A DNA stretch of 64,000 nucleotides from Blastomussa wellsi (GCA_947652115.1 OX393568.1:9877270-9941269); one strand, 5' to 3'; counted from the first letter of the stretch, positions 31,701 through 42,391 are shown. The notes: generated by a model not told the origin, from the sequence alone. Numbers and translations are program-made.

Positions 31701-34683
31701 CGGACTTTGTCCCGTTTGTTAGGATTACGGACTGGATGGTGCGGCAGAAACCAATCTTCCTCCGGGGTGAGTTTTCGAGCGTTCCCCTTGTCAACATAGT
31801 CGTCAATAATGGCGCAGTACTTCTTTGCAAGTTCCTTTTCACGCTTTAGTTTCTTTTCAGTGGACTCCAGTCGTTTTTCTGCCATGAGGCCTTTGTCCGG
31901 AAACTTTACATCTTGTTCCTTCCACAACATTCCGACTTCATACCCGTCAGACACACGTTTCACAGTTTTCTCTAACGTTTCAAGAGCCCTTTTGTCTTCG
32001 CGAGAACGGGGTGTTACGTCTTCATACCTTGTACCAAACGATTCTGTTCGCCACCAGTCTTCCACTTGCTTGTTTAATGATTCTTCAACGTTCAGGACAC
32101 GGTGCACGTGCATGACATGTAGACGCTCGGGTTTAACGACCGAATCGACTGAGCCAGCAGGGGTCCAGCCAAAGGCTGTGAGAATGGCAACGGGCTGTCC
32201 TGTACGACCGCTTCGTACATCATGCTGTAGTATCGCCTCTAGAACATTCGCTCCCAGCAAAATTGTCACATATTTGGAATCGACTTCAGGAATACTCAGA
32301 TCCGTTAGGTGGGGGAAGTCCTGCATCATCGTACGTGTCACTCTTTGCGGGGGCCGGTTCAACTGGGGTACGGTCCAAGCTTCGTCTACGGCTATCTCAG
32401 TGTCTATTTTTGTTCCTTTAACAGCACCGACGTGGAATGACACTTTTCTCGAACGTACTGGTTCACCAGACGAGTTAATTGTGCCAAGTTGCAGAGGGCT
32501 ATCTTCAAAAGCAAGACCAATAGCGTCAGCAAAGTTCTCCAAGATAAGCGAAGTTTGGCTGCCGCAGTCCAAAAGTGCAAACGTGTTTGCTTTAACACCT
32601 TTAGAGGTCACAACGGCTACGGGTACGATTTGCAGCAGAACTGCGGAGGAAACTCTACTCACAGACGAAGTACCAACGAAGACGGGTGCCGCGGCGTTCA
32701 ACCGTGGGACGGGTGCGGTACTGTTCAAAGGTGGCGTTTCAACGAAAACTGGTGCTGCGCCGTGGATGAGCGGGTGGTGGTATTTGTTACAGCCTTGCAT
32801 GTCACATCGTTTTTTGCGCGTACAGTCACGAGATTGGTGATTCGTTGACTCAAAGCAACAAAAGCACAACTTCTTTTCCTTGCCTAACTGTGCCCTCTGA
32901 TTCACATCCATCGCTAGAAATTTGTCACACTTCTCAATCGAGTGTTTCTTATCGCATACCATGCAGGTCTTGGCTGTGGACGAGCTCTGATTCCCTGTCG
33001 TAGCACCTGTCGCTAGGGTTGAGAATAGATAAGGTCGTTCTTGACGGTTTTCGACGCGTTGATCCCTTCGTGGTGGCCTTCTATTACCAGTACGTCCATT
33101 CTTTGGCGGCTTACCTAAGCTAGGTAATGGTTCACTGACTAAGGTTTTCGCGCGTAGTCTCGCACGAAGCCATTCGTCAAGGTCAACTAATGAAGGAATG
33201 GTGGGATGCATTTCAACCTTCCTTTCTCCCCACTTTTCCTTTAACAAGTCGGGCAATTTCTGTAATGCAGCACGGGCGTTAGTTGAAGACGCTAAATCGT
33301 GTGAGTATCCTAAACTCTTCATTGTGGCGACGGCATTGTGTAGCGTGTTGTAGAACGATCGAAGTTGTATTGTGTCTCCCTCAACAACGATTGGGTGATC
33401 AAGTACGGTCTTCATGAAGGCTCCAGCAACGAGTTCCTCATTTCCAAATTGTTCTTCAAGTTCTGTCAGGGCTGCTTTATAGAGATGGCCATGGTTGAGC
33501 ATTCCTCCAATAGCTTTCTTCGCATTTCCAACCAAAGCCCTTTGGAGGTAAGTCATTCTCTGCGTATCAGTGAGTGGTTGGTCATGAACTAAACATTTAA
33601 ACAGTGATATGAACTGAGGCCACTCAAGTGGATCTCCTGAAAACCGCGGTAACTCTAAACGTGGTATCGATTTTACGAACGCTGGTGTTAACTCAGCGTT
33701 TGTTTCTCCCTTTGGTGTACTCTGCTTAGGTGAGATTTCCTTAATTCATGAAACATCAAAGCGTTCCTCCGTGTCACAGTGATCTTGATCGATCTGCGGA
33801 GTCTCCTTAAACAACGTGGACGATTTAACCGGGGACGGCAATTTTACATTTTGCGAAGGCAAAAGATCACCTGGATTTTCACAACTATTAGCATTTGCAA
33901 GCACCTTGGGTTTAATTTCACGGTAGACGGTTTCAACTTCAACATCTTCAAAATCCTTCAGACGGCTCTCAATATCCTCTGGACCCTTTTCTCTTTATCC
34001 TGAATTCCAAGCTGAGTTTCCAGTCGCAATCTTTCGGCTTGATATTCGAGTTCTCGTATACGACGGTGTTCCTGCAATTGCCTTTCTTGTTCGAGATTTT
34101 CGGCTCGCTTACGCTCCTCTTCTAGCCGCTGCTGTGCTTCCCTTTTTGCCTGTTCGATTTGCAGATCTATCACACGCGCGAGTCTTCCATTCTCGCTCGC
34201 GCGCGAGGTTGAACTATGGCCGCTGGCCGACTCGAATTGGAGCGAAGGCGCGTATTCACTGCCGATCTCGGAAGGCGGCTCGTTTTCTCTTTCGCTCAAC
34301 GAAATTTCAATGTTTTCAAGACATACATTCGCTCTTCCAATCGCACTTTCCATCATATCGAGGTGACCCTGCAGTTCTTCGAGGTCCAGAAGCGATTCGT
34401 ACTCTCCGCTGACTGATTCGAGTTCCTTTAATGCTTTATCGATCTTGTCACAAAGTTCACGTAATTTCCTTCGACTTCCACGGCTCTTTAACAGGTTTTC
34501 AGCGACGTTAATGTGCCTTGTGACCGTGGCCTTTCGGCGCGACAGCTTGCTCTTAGCCTTTTCCATTTTCCAATTTTTAGAACGGCTGGGTCCAACGGCG
34601 ACACGCATTCCTTCTTCACTCACATATTGCACGTGGTCGGGAACAAGCTCTTCTGATGACATTTCAATCTCGTACACTGTCAA
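28776..34683 (-). pseudogene. gag-pol: BEL/Pao Gag-Pol polyprotein with frameshifts
   Basis: In element order: 34683-33958 is Gag N-terminus with a long Glu/Arg coiled coil. A frame change near 33975 and a TGA near 33752 follow. 33750-31145 holds the Gag core (LPRFSGDPLEWPQFI), zinc knuckles (CMVCDKKHSIEKC, CFCCFESTNHQSRDC), the aspartic protease (LLDCGSQTS) and reverse transcriptase with YMDD near 31335. After a shift near 31130, 31116-29374 holds RNase H (VFADASEMGFGAVCY) and the integrase zinc region and core (VDYFGPM, WSDNGTNF). After another shift near 29400, 29438-28776 holds the catalytic Glu (FGGAWERLVQSAKRAL) and the DUF5641-like C-terminal domain. Catalytic residues are present, so only a few lesions separate it from an intact copy. 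Confidence 0.9.
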
Positions 34684-34717
34684 GGTAACGTACCGGCAAC
34701 CTCGCTCTGCTACCAGA

Positions 34718-34881
34718 TGTTCCGGACGAAAACGGTAAACTGCAACACGAATTTATTCACAACTTCGACTACACGGAATTCTAGACGGCACCGCCAAAAA
34801 AAAAGGAAAAAAGGAATACAAAGGTCAGTCTCGATCGCATGTCACTCAACAATGTCACGTGCATGGATTTTGGCGCGAACA
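34718..34881 (-). repeat. BEL/Pao 5' LTR
   Basis: 164 bp with TG...CA ends; adjacent to the primer-binding site at 34715-34700 and to the duplicated target ATGCT at 34882-34886. Confidence 0.88.
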
Positions 34882-34886
34882 ATGCT

Positions 34887-35067
34887 GTTTGCAGAAGAAA
34901 ACCGAAGAAAGAACAATTGAAGTGTAAAAATAAAGCCGAAAGGGAAAATGGTTAAAGAATTGGATAAAATACCCTTCGGAGATCGACAGTGGGGTCATTC
35001 TCTGGCTAGAAATGTAATTGCCGGTAAAAAGAAAGTTGGAATGGATGTGATGGATGTTTTCAGCTAA
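34887..35067 (+). pseudogene. Phospholipase-A2-like Polinton gene, 3' part
   Basis: Directly after the BEL target duplication, Cys/Lys-rich sequence (VCRRKPKKEQ) continues the domain. After a frame break near 34950, MVKELDKIPFGDRQWGHSLA and a basic end run to a TAA near 35067. KxxDxIPxxxRQWGHxLA is the expected C-terminal block of this Polinton protein. It overlaps the first open codons of the integrase frame. Confidence 0.6.
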
Positions 35068-36185
35068 TAAAACTCTTTCGACAATCATACCAAATTTAAT
35101 AAAAGAAAAGGCGGCAAAGGAGGCATTTGATGATTTTTCAAGTGGAAAAACTCTCAAGAGTGCGTGGGCTGGTATTACAGGGCAGCAGGCAAAAATACAA
35201 AAAGCCATCAATTTTTGGGAAGGGAAACAGAAAGTGCTAACTGATAATGATTGGGATCAGTTAGCTAAAGAATTGCATAAACCAATCATAAGAAAATTTC
35301 CCAAGAGAAGAGTTATTGTAACGAGGGGGGTTGGTGATACATGGAGTGCCGATCTTATTGAAATGGGTAGGATGAGTAAATGGAATAAGGGGTTTAAGTA
35401 TATTCTGACTGTCATAGATGTCTTTTCAAGATACGCTTGGGCTATTCCTATCAAGAATAAATATGGGGGGACTCTGAGAATTGCATTTGAGGATTTAATT
35501 AAGAAGACTGGAATTGTACCTAAATATTTATGGACTGATAGAGGATCTGAATATTATAATAAGCAAATAAGAGAATTTTTAGATAAGGAAGGGATTAAAT
35601 TGTATTCAACAGAGAATGAAGAAAATGGGAGTATAATTGAAAGATTTAATAGAACTCTCAAGGGGAAGATATACGAGGATTTTACTAGGAGGGGGAATAC
35701 AGTATGGGTGGGGCAGTTAGATGGGATTGTTAATGATTATAATGATAAATATCATTCAACAATTGAATTGACTCCAGAAGAGCGTAGAAAGAGTGAAAAT
35801 AGGAATAAGGTACTTATGAATACTCTCTACAACGAACCAAGTAGAGTTAAAAGGAAATTGAAAGTTGGGGATAAAGTTAGAATAAGTAAATATAAGAGAA
35901 AAGTGTTTGATAAGGAATATGTTCCAAATTTGGAAAGAAGAAGTGTTTATAATTAAGGAAGTTAAAGAAGGCAACGCCGTGAATCCAGTAACTTATAAAA
36001 TAAAAGATCTAATGGGTGAGGACATTGGGGGATTCTTTTATTTTAAAGAATTACAGAAAACTAAGCAGGATGTTTTTAGAATTGAAAAGGTTATTAAGAA
36101 GAAAGGTAATAGGGCGCTGGTTAAATTGAAAGGTTACCCTGATAAATTTAATTCATGGGTTGATAGTAAAAAAATTATTTTCTAA
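35054..36185 (+). pseudogene. Polinton integrase with C-terminal chromodomain, one frameshift
   Basis: Retroviral-type integrase that inserts the element. The frame is open from 35054, but family-like sequence begins near 35260 with LAKELHKPIIRKFPKRRV. Core residues: first Asp in WSADLIEMG, second Asp in LWTDRGSEYY, Glu in GSIIERFNRT. An SH3-like stretch follows (RVKRKLKVGDKVRISKYKR). Near 35930 a one-base slip in a T-run moves the frame; the new frame gives FFYFKELQKT and then a chromodomain (FRIEKVIKKKGNRALVKLKG, WVDSKKII) to the stop at 36185. Chromodomains in Polinton integrases may guide insertion to chromatin. The catalytic core is intact. Confidence 0.9.
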
Positions 36186-36205
36186 ACTAATTATATATTG
36201 ACAGT

Positions 36206-36633
36206 ATGATAGATCGAACATTTTCTGTTCATGATGAAAATTCATTGCAAGTTAGAGTTGTTAAGTTTATTAGAGAAAATTATCCGAGTGCGTTGTTGGT
36301 TGGAGAATTTATAAGTACGTTAGCTGTTAGGGAACAAAGAATTGAAGCAATTAAGAAAGGTTATACTATTGGCTCATCTGATATTATAATCTTAAATCCA
36401 AATAAGGAGTGGAATGGATTTGCCATTGAATTAAAAACTCCGAAGGGTTGCGGGGAATTGGGAGAGAAGCAAGAATCATTTTACATAGGATTAACTCGTG
36501 TAATTTCAAGACATTGGTTAGTAATGATTACGATGAGATTATAATTGAAATAGTTAAATATTTTGAAAGTGAGCGAGTGAGGTGTGGGAGATGTGGGAAA
36601 ATGATAATGACGAAAAATAAAAAAAACATATAG
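36206..36633 (+). pseudogene. VRR-NUC-type nuclease of Polinton B, one frameshift
   Basis: Starts at the ATG at 36206 after TAATTATATATTGACAGT. The fold signature is clear: KKGYTIGSSDIIILNP (Gly and catalytic Asp), then GFAIELKTPKG (the E-x-K of PD-(D/E)xK nucleases) and GEKQ. Near 36480 the frame slips by one base and continues as NFKTLVSNDYDEIIIEIVKY, ending with one CxxC (RCGRCGKM). That is the usual end of this VRR-NUC-like protein in Polintons. It may act as a Holliday-junction or repair nuclease in element replication; this role is inferred from fold only. Confidence 0.7.
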
Positions 36634-36692
36634 TTAAGTGTGTTAGCAAGTCAGATTGAAAAAAAATATTTTTAAATATAGTTATATAGTTG

Positions 36693-36818
36693 ATGAGTGT
36701 TGCAAGGAAATTAATAAATTCGAGAAGAGTGCGGAGCTTCGTTAAATCAGTTGTTATTGAGCCGGATGGTAAAATTGTTTGCAGCATTACTTTTTCTGAT
36801 GAGGTGCGTTTGAACTGA
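36693..36818 (+). CDS. Short Polinton B reading frame, unknown
   Basis: 41 codons from the ATG at 36693 (MSVARKLINSRRVRSFVKSV), basic then beta-like (VVIEPDGKIVCSITFSDE). Preceded by the A+T-rich AAATATAGTTATATAGTTG. It may be real or the start of a broken gene that continues at 36849. Confidence 0.3.
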   Translation: MSVARKLINSRRVRSFVKSVVIEPDGKIVCSITFSDEVRLN

Positions 36819-36848
36819 AAAATTATTTTCTGTTCTAATATTATAGTG

Positions 36849-36998
36849 ATGAATGGTAAAATATTTATTAACATAGCTCTTAGAGATTTGGATGAGAGCT
36901 CAGAAGATGAATTCCTTTCTGATGTTGATGAGTGGACAGATAGTGAAGAAGAAGTTGAAACAAGAAATGTGAGAATCAATAAGATCAGAGTATCATAA
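36849..36998 (+). CDS. Short acidic reading frame, cut by the non-LTR insertion
   Basis: 49 codons, strongly acidic (DLDESSEDEFLSDVDEWTD). Its 3' end enters the non-LTR retrotransposon, so the real end is lost. Sequence on the other side of the insertion (39031 on) is also acidic with DEWTSEELRP and could be its continuation or neighbour. Confidence 0.3.
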   Translation: MNGKIFINIALRDLDESSEDEFLSDVDEWTDSEEEVETRNVRINKIRVS

Positions 36999-38787
36999 AT
37001 ACCTGCAACACCTTTCTGATGTCCTAAAAGAAAACCCCAAAAGGTTCTGGTCCCATCACTCCATAAAGACTAAGTCTAAAAGACTTCCAGACATCAGTAC
37101 TTACAATGGAATTTATGCAACCAAGCCACAGGAACAAGCCAACTTTTTTAATAGTCACTTCCACTCTGTCTTCTGTAAAGAAAGCTCAGGTGTGCCCTCT
37201 CTCTTGGTGCAGAATTTACGGGATGATCAGTGTGCGAACCACTATACAGATTCTGTGTATTGCAATATAAATGAAGTCCAAAGAATGTTACAAAAACTTG
37301 ATGCCAACAAGACCTCTGGGGTGGACAAAATTCCAGCTCGCCTGTTGAAGGAGACAGCCCATATGTCTGCTGTTCCACTAAGTATGCTCTACAACCTGTC
37401 TTTCAAGCATGGTCAGGTTCCGAAATTATGGAAACATGCCAATGTTACCCCTATTCATAAGGACGGTGATCGAGAGCCGGTTGAACATTACAGAGGCATA
37501 TCACTATTAACTATCCCAGGCAAATGTCAAGAAAGAATAGTATATAACGCAGTTTACGGGCGGGTCATCGAGTTTATCCACAGTTCCCACCATGGATTCC
37601 TAAACGGTAGATCATGTACAACACAACTTCTCTTGGTTCATCATGACTGGTCTAAAGCCCTTGATAACAGTGGACAGGTTGATGTGGTGTTTATTGACTT
37701 TGCTAAAGCCTTTGACCTTGTGAATCACACCATTCTCCTGACTAAGCTTTATAAGTATGGAGTTCGAGGTAGCCTATTGGATTGGTGCAGAGACTATCTT
37801 ACTAACCGTCAACAGAGGGTCGTTTTAAAAGGGGAGGTTTCTGATTGGCTAACAATTACTTCCGGTGTCCCACAAGGTTCTTTGTTGGGACCACTATTTT
37901 TTATAGTTTTTATTAATGATTTACCGGGGGTAATTAGTAAGGATAGCTCAATTGCTTTATATGCAGATGATAGTAAATTGTATAGGATCATCAACACTCC
38001 GGAGGATATGTCAGCATTTCAGGGTGACCTGGACAAGATCTCTGACTGGTGTAAGGAGAATAAAATGAAAATTAATATTAGGATCTGTAAGATCATGAGA
38101 ATCACTAGGAAAAAGAGTCCACTCGTTAGGGATTATCACATAAATGGTCAGAGTTTGGAAAGTGTACATATATATAAGGACTTAGGTTTGCTTACTAGCT
38201 CTAGCTTATCTTGGAATTCACATATAGACTTTATAACTGCCAAGGCCAATAAGATTCTTGGACTGGTGAAAAGATCGTGTATGGATATTAAGTATGTTAC
38301 TACATTGAGAACACTTTATTGTAGTCTTATTAGACCATTACTCGAATATTCATGTGAGACTTGGAATCCACATACACAACGTAATATTAATAAATCAGAG
38401 GCAATTCAGAGGAGGGCAACTAAGTTTATCCTAAAGTCTGGTGAAGATTATAATACTAGATTAAGCCAATTAAGTTTACATGGTTTATCTAATAGGAGAT
38501 TTACAGGGAACGTAGTATTTTTATATAATTTAATCAATGGGCATTATAACATAGATATTTCTGATAGGCTTTTATTCTGTAAAGACCATAATGTAGGTTA
38601 TGATTTAAGAAAAAATGGCTCTCTCGACCTTGCCAGCATGTACAGTAGAACCAATAGTTTTAAATATAGTTATTTTATCCGCATTATTGATGAATGGAAC
38701 AGTCTACCAAATGATATAAAAGAAACTGTTGGTATTTCTAGTTTTAAGCACAAAGTTATGTCCTTTCTTAGTAATACTTACACGTAA
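36975..38787 (+). CDS. LINE reverse transcriptase, 5'-truncated but open
   Basis: Protein-like from about 36975 (frame open through YLQHLSDVLKENPKRFWSHH) to a TAA at 38787; the frame is uninterrupted. Fingers: KTSGVDKIPARLL and NVTPIHKDGDR; palm motif A FIDFAKAFDLVNH, motif B SGVPQGSLLGPLFF, motif C YADDSKLYR near 37965-37990. The C-terminal region has the WNPH and RRATKFI blocks of these LINEs. The open frame and intact YADD indicate a recent insertion. Confidence 0.9.
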
Positions 38788-39007
38788 TTCTACATTTAGT
38801 ATACAAAGTTTGACATTTTAGAATTATGGATATTTTATATCATTCATTATTTCTTTTATATTATAGATATTTATATTGTAATTACTGCGGAGCATCCCTC
38901 GCATGGTGTCAAGGGCGCTTTTTGGATGTTCCCCTCTCCATATAATATTAATTTATTTTGTAATTTTTAATTTATGGAGTAAACTTAATAAATAAATAAA
39001 TAAATAA
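36975..39007 (+). mobile_element. Non-LTR retrotransposon (LINE), 5'-truncated
   Basis: Contains the linker and reverse transcriptase of a CR1/Jockey-like LINE and ends in an AATAAATAAATAAATAA tail (38986-39007), typical of target-primed insertion. There is no endonuclease, so it is truncated at the 5' end. It lies inside Polinton B between small genes. No unambiguous target duplication was found. Confidence 0.85.
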
Positions 39008-39030
39008 GTGAATGTAATATTGATAAAATT

Positions 39031-39243
39031 ATGGAGTTCATAAAATAGTTCATAAAGGATGAATGGACAAGTGAAGAACTGAGACCTATTGTAAAGCAAT
39101 TAAGAAGATATATTAGAGACTCAGCAATTTTTCGTTTATATGAATATGATATAAATGCTTTTGTGAAATATACCATAAGAAATAAAACTTTTGGTAAAGA
39201 TGATATCCTAGATTTAATTAAAATTGTTATGAAACATATGTAA
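39031..39243 (+). pseudogene. Small Polinton B protein with an early stop
   Basis: Frame from the ATG at 39031 to a TAA at 39241-39243, with a TAG at 39046-39048. The charged helical sequence RPIVKQLRRYIRDSAIFRLY and TFGKDDILDLIKIV looks real. No family is recognised. Confidence 0.35.
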
Positions 39244-39261
39244 GCTATTAAATTGTTTGTA

Positions 39262-39306
39262 TGAAATTTGCATAGTATATATTATGGGGACACTATGCAA
39301 ATTTCA
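39262..39306. promoter_or_regulatory. 15-bp inverted repeat with octamer motifs upstream of polB
   Basis: TGAAATTTGCATAGT (39262-39276) and ACTATGCAAATTTCA (39292-39306) are exact reverse complements with a 15-nt loop. Each arm contains ATGCAAAT or its complement, the POU octamer. The position upstream of polymerase B parallels the palindrome at 3915-3948 in Polinton A. Confidence 0.5.
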
Positions 39307-39516
39307 AACGAGCAATTTCAAAATCAAATGATGCAAAGATGCAGAAAATGCTAAATTAAAGGAAGAATTGTTAAAAGAAAAAATGCAAGAATCATGAAAG
39401 AAAATGCTAAATTAAAAGAAGAAAATGATAAATTAAAGGAAGAATTGACTAAAAAGCCGGCTGAAAACCAGCTGAAAAGTCAGAACCAGTACAAAAAATC
39501 AGCATTATGAATAATT
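39307..39516 (+). pseudogene. Decayed coiled-coil stretch before polB
   Basis: Broken Lys/Glu-rich repeats (ENAKLKEENDKLKEELTKK) at about 39390-39460 would form a coiled coil. Stops interrupt every frame. Possibly a small Polinton gene. Confidence 0.3.
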
Positions 39517-40652
39517 ATGAATAATGTTATTAAGGAATTTAGTACGGGGGTTACGTATAAGAAAAATCCTATGGTTGAATTGAAATCTAGGAGAAAAGAG
39601 TTGAAAGATTGGATTATTAAAGAATTTAGGGAGACGGGAAATTTGAAAGTTAGTAGATTACTGGAAATTTTGTTTAAACATTCAAGTGATGATAAACATA
39701 AAACTAAAAAAATTGAATCAAAGATTTATACAATTATGGAGGAAAAAGAAATTTACACTATTTTAGATAAATTTGTGTATGAAATTGAGGAAGGAATTGT
39801 TAATACTAACGATGAAGGAAGTGGATGGGTTGTAGATCATATTAAGAAAGGAATTCTTAAATTTTATAAGTATGTTCCTTTGGGTGGGAGTAGTTATTTT
39901 GAATTGCCTTGGGGGTTAAAGAGTAAAAAATCACTGATTAATATAAAGAATAATGACCAGAAATGTTTTATGTATTGTCATATTTATCATTTGAATAAAA
40001 ATAATGATGATTTAAAAATACATACTGAAAGAATAAGTAAATATCAAAAATATTTGCGAGAGGATGGAACTCCTATTGGGCTTGATTATAGTGGAATTGA
40101 ATTTCCTGTCAAGATTAGTGATGTGGAGAAAATTGAGAGGATGAATAATATTAGTATCAGTGTTTTTGGTTGGGAGAGTGTTAAATTCTTTCCTCTTTAT
40201 GTTACTAAGAGACGCAAGGAACGGGGCGACTCTGTTATGAGATTATTGAAAATTGATAATGATGACGGGGATAGCCATTATGTTTATATTAAAAAATTTG
40301 AAGGTTTACTTAGTAATGAATTGAGTAGACATGAACATAAAAAATTTATTTGCGATTATTTTTTGCAACATTTTTAAACTGAAGAGATAAGAGATGAACA
40401 TACTAAAGAATGTATGGCATTAAATGGTAAACAGGCCACTAGAATGCCAAAGGAAGGCGATAAAGTTTATTTTAAACGTCATTATAAAAAATTTGAAAAT
40501 CCATTTGTAATTTATGCTGACTTCCGAAGTTTACTAATACCAGATAATGGGAGTTTTGTAGAGACGAAATATGTTGATAAAGTTGAAGAATATGATAATG
40601 GTTCATATATGGATTCAAATGGTAATTTTGTATTTGAAAATTTCAATAGCTG
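39517..40652 (+). pseudogene. polB: Polinton B DNA polymerase B, N-terminal part
   Basis: The frame from the ATG at about 39520 runs to a stop at 40375-40377. It continues in frame from about 40414 to the transposon border at 40652. Blocks seen: YVPLGGSSYFELPWGLKSKK (the FxPLxGSSY region), IDYSGIEFPV-like DYSGIEFPVKIS, SISVFGW, and after the stop FVIYADFRS (exonuclease I Asp, with Glu replaced by Arg-Ser). The remainder is at 42928-45052. A+T content is far above that of the polymerase at 11.65 kb. Confidence 0.85.
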
Positions 40653-41077
40653 GGTGGTATGATACCTTAAAAATGGTCAAAAATTCGAAAACTGTCCCCA
40701 ATTTTTTTTATTGCTAGAAGGGTCCCAATTTTACTTAGGATTAATGCCACAGTCGATTTTTTAATAAAAATATTATGTTTTATCTGAAATTTGTTAGTTT
40801 CTGAGTCAAGGTCTATGGTTGCTAGGGGCAACGGGTTTGTTTATTTTCTGTTTACACCGAAAAAACAACGCCGAAGGGTCGGTTTTTACCCCGAAAACAA
40901 CCGTTGCGTGACAAGGGACTTTCTGTTATATCGTACATAACGCCGATTGTGTTGTAGGGGTACCTTGAGCCCGCGAGAGGTGAGAAATTTCACTTTGAGA
41001 ATCACAAAATTCACAACAAAGGTTTGAAAACGAGATATTTTTCCTGTTCTAGTCTTGCTTTACGTCAACAACGAATT

Positions 41078-42391
41078 ATGCCTCCTAAGCATCGTACGAC
41101 AAGACGTCCGAAGAGGAGGTTTTCGGGGAATCAATTCACGAAACCTTCGAAAGATTCCAAAAGCGACGAACCGAAGGAAGATGCACGTGGCTCGAATACT
41201 CTCGGTAAACATACCAAGAAGTCCGTGTCTTCAAAAAAACTTTTGCCGAATCCTGAACTCCCTGAATCTAAACCATTTAAAGACACAGAACCTTGTAACG
41301 AAGAGCCAACAATAACGGGCTTCAGGTTTGTCGACATGGAGCTACTTACCACAGCATTTTCTTCGATGAGGTGTGCTGAGTGTGCACATTTCACCTTAGT
41401 GCTTTCAGAAAACCACTTGGAAAGGAAAGGATGTGCTTCAAGTCTTCGTGTCTTCTGTGAAAATTGTGGCTGGAAGCATGTGTTCTGGACTTCTAAAAAG
41501 CAGACTTTGAGTTTTGAGGTAAATAGACGATTAGTGTATTCCATGAGGTCTATAGGAAAAGGGCATAGTGGAGCTAAGAAGTTTTGCACATTTATGAACA
41601 TGCCTCCACCTCCAACAGCAAGAGCATATCAGAAGAATGCAAGAACAATTGCCAAACATATCAAAGTTATTGCGAAAAATTCAATGTCAAGTGCAGCAAA
41701 AGACATCAGGGAAACCCAGCATGCTCAAGAAGATGACATTGTGAACTGTGGCATTTCATGTGATGGTACATGGCAGAAGCGAGGGTACTCCTCACAGAAT
41801 GGTTGTGTGATTGTGATGTCTGTTGACTCTGGCAAAGTCCTCGATACAGAACCACTTAGTAAAGTTTGTAAACAGTGCCAGCTTCACTCTCATTTGGATA
41901 AGAACAGTGAGGAGTACCGTAGATGGAGGGCAGAGCACAATAATTGCAAAGCCAATTATAAAGGGTCTGCCCCAGCTATGGAAGCAGAGGGTGCAGATCG
42001 TATTTTCAGACGGTCTGTTGCAACTCACAAACTGCGATATACTGACTTGTATTCAGATGGTGACAGCAAGAGTTACAACCAGGTCAAGGACATTTATGCT
42101 GCTTTTCAAGTTGAAAAGAAGGAGTGCATTGGACATGTCCAAAAACGAGTTGGCACAGCACTCAGGAAGCTGAAGAAAGAAACTCCTGGCCTCGGTGGAA
42201 AAGGGAAGCTAACTGATGCCATCATTGATAGACTACAGAACTATTATGGCATTGCCATTCGTTCCAATGTTGGAGACTTAAATGGAATGAAAAAGGCAAT
42301 ATATGCAAGCAGAGGGAGTTACCTATGCTGCTGGAGGATTTTAGACACTTTACTTTGCCCAAAGATTAAACAAAGGGTTTGGAAACCCTAG
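41078..42391 (+). CDS. Mutator/Kolobok-like transposase
   Basis: A 437-codon intact frame from the ATG at 41078 (MPPKHRTTRRPKRR), with a basic N-terminus. Zinc-type Cys are at CAECAHF and CENCGWKHVFW. The catalytic-domain blocks are CDGTWQKRGYSSQNGC (first Asp), CKQC, a conserved Cys then NYKGSAPAMEAEGADRIF, and YTDLYSDGDSKSYN (second Asp). KECIGHVQKRVGTALRKLKK follows. This is the pattern of proteins called Mutator-like transposase domain proteins in cnidarian and sponge genomes. The C-terminus (GSYLCCWRILDTLLCPKIKQ) seems slightly frayed; the full-length family ends further on, so a late frameshift is possible. Confidence 0.75.
   Translation: MPPKHRTTRRPKRRFSGNQFTKPSKDSKSDEPKEDARGSNTLGKHTKKSVSSKKLLPNPELPESKPFKDTEPCNEEPTITGFRFVDMELLTTAFSSMRCAECAHFTLVLSENHLERKGCASSLRVFCENCGWKHVFWTSKKQTLSFEVNRRLVYSMRSIGKGHSGAKKFCTFMNMPPPPTARAYQKNARTIAKHIKVIAKNSMSSAAKDIRETQHAQEDDIVNCGISCDGTWQKRGYSSQNGCVIVMSVDSGKVLDTEPLSKVCKQCQLHSHLDKNSEEYRRWRAEHNNCKANYKGSAPAMEAEGADRIFRRSVATHKLRYTDLYSDGDSKSYNQVKDIYAAFQVEKKECIGHVQKRVGTALRKLKKETPGLGGKGKLTDAIIDRLQNYYGIAIRSNVGDLNGMKKAIYASRGSYLCCWRILDTLLCPKIKQRVWKP

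Larger units (their letters stand above)
28546..34881 (-). mobile_element. BEL/Pao LTR retrotransposon, nearly full length
   Basis: LTRs of 189 bp (28546-28734) and 164 bp (34718-34881) both begin TGTTCCGGACG and end GGCGCGAACA on the + strand; the left one has about 24 extra bases. The target duplication ATGCT is present on both sides (28541-28545 and 34882-34886). On the - strand the left end of the right LTR is followed by TGGTAGCAGAGCGAGG (34715-34700), the usual BEL primer-binding sequence. A purine tract GGGGGGGAGGA precedes the 3' LTR. The element lies inside the phospholipase-like gene of Polinton B. Confidence 0.92.

Noticed and set aside
31809..32840. 343-codon open frame on the + strand in the BEL element
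   Set aside because: It is the antisense shadow of the BEL gag-pol frame, which carries all recognisable motifs.
36811..36848. Mini-intron joining the two short frames at 36693 and 36849
   Set aside because: GT and AG are present, but the interval is under 40 bases and the joined frame does not continue sensibly.
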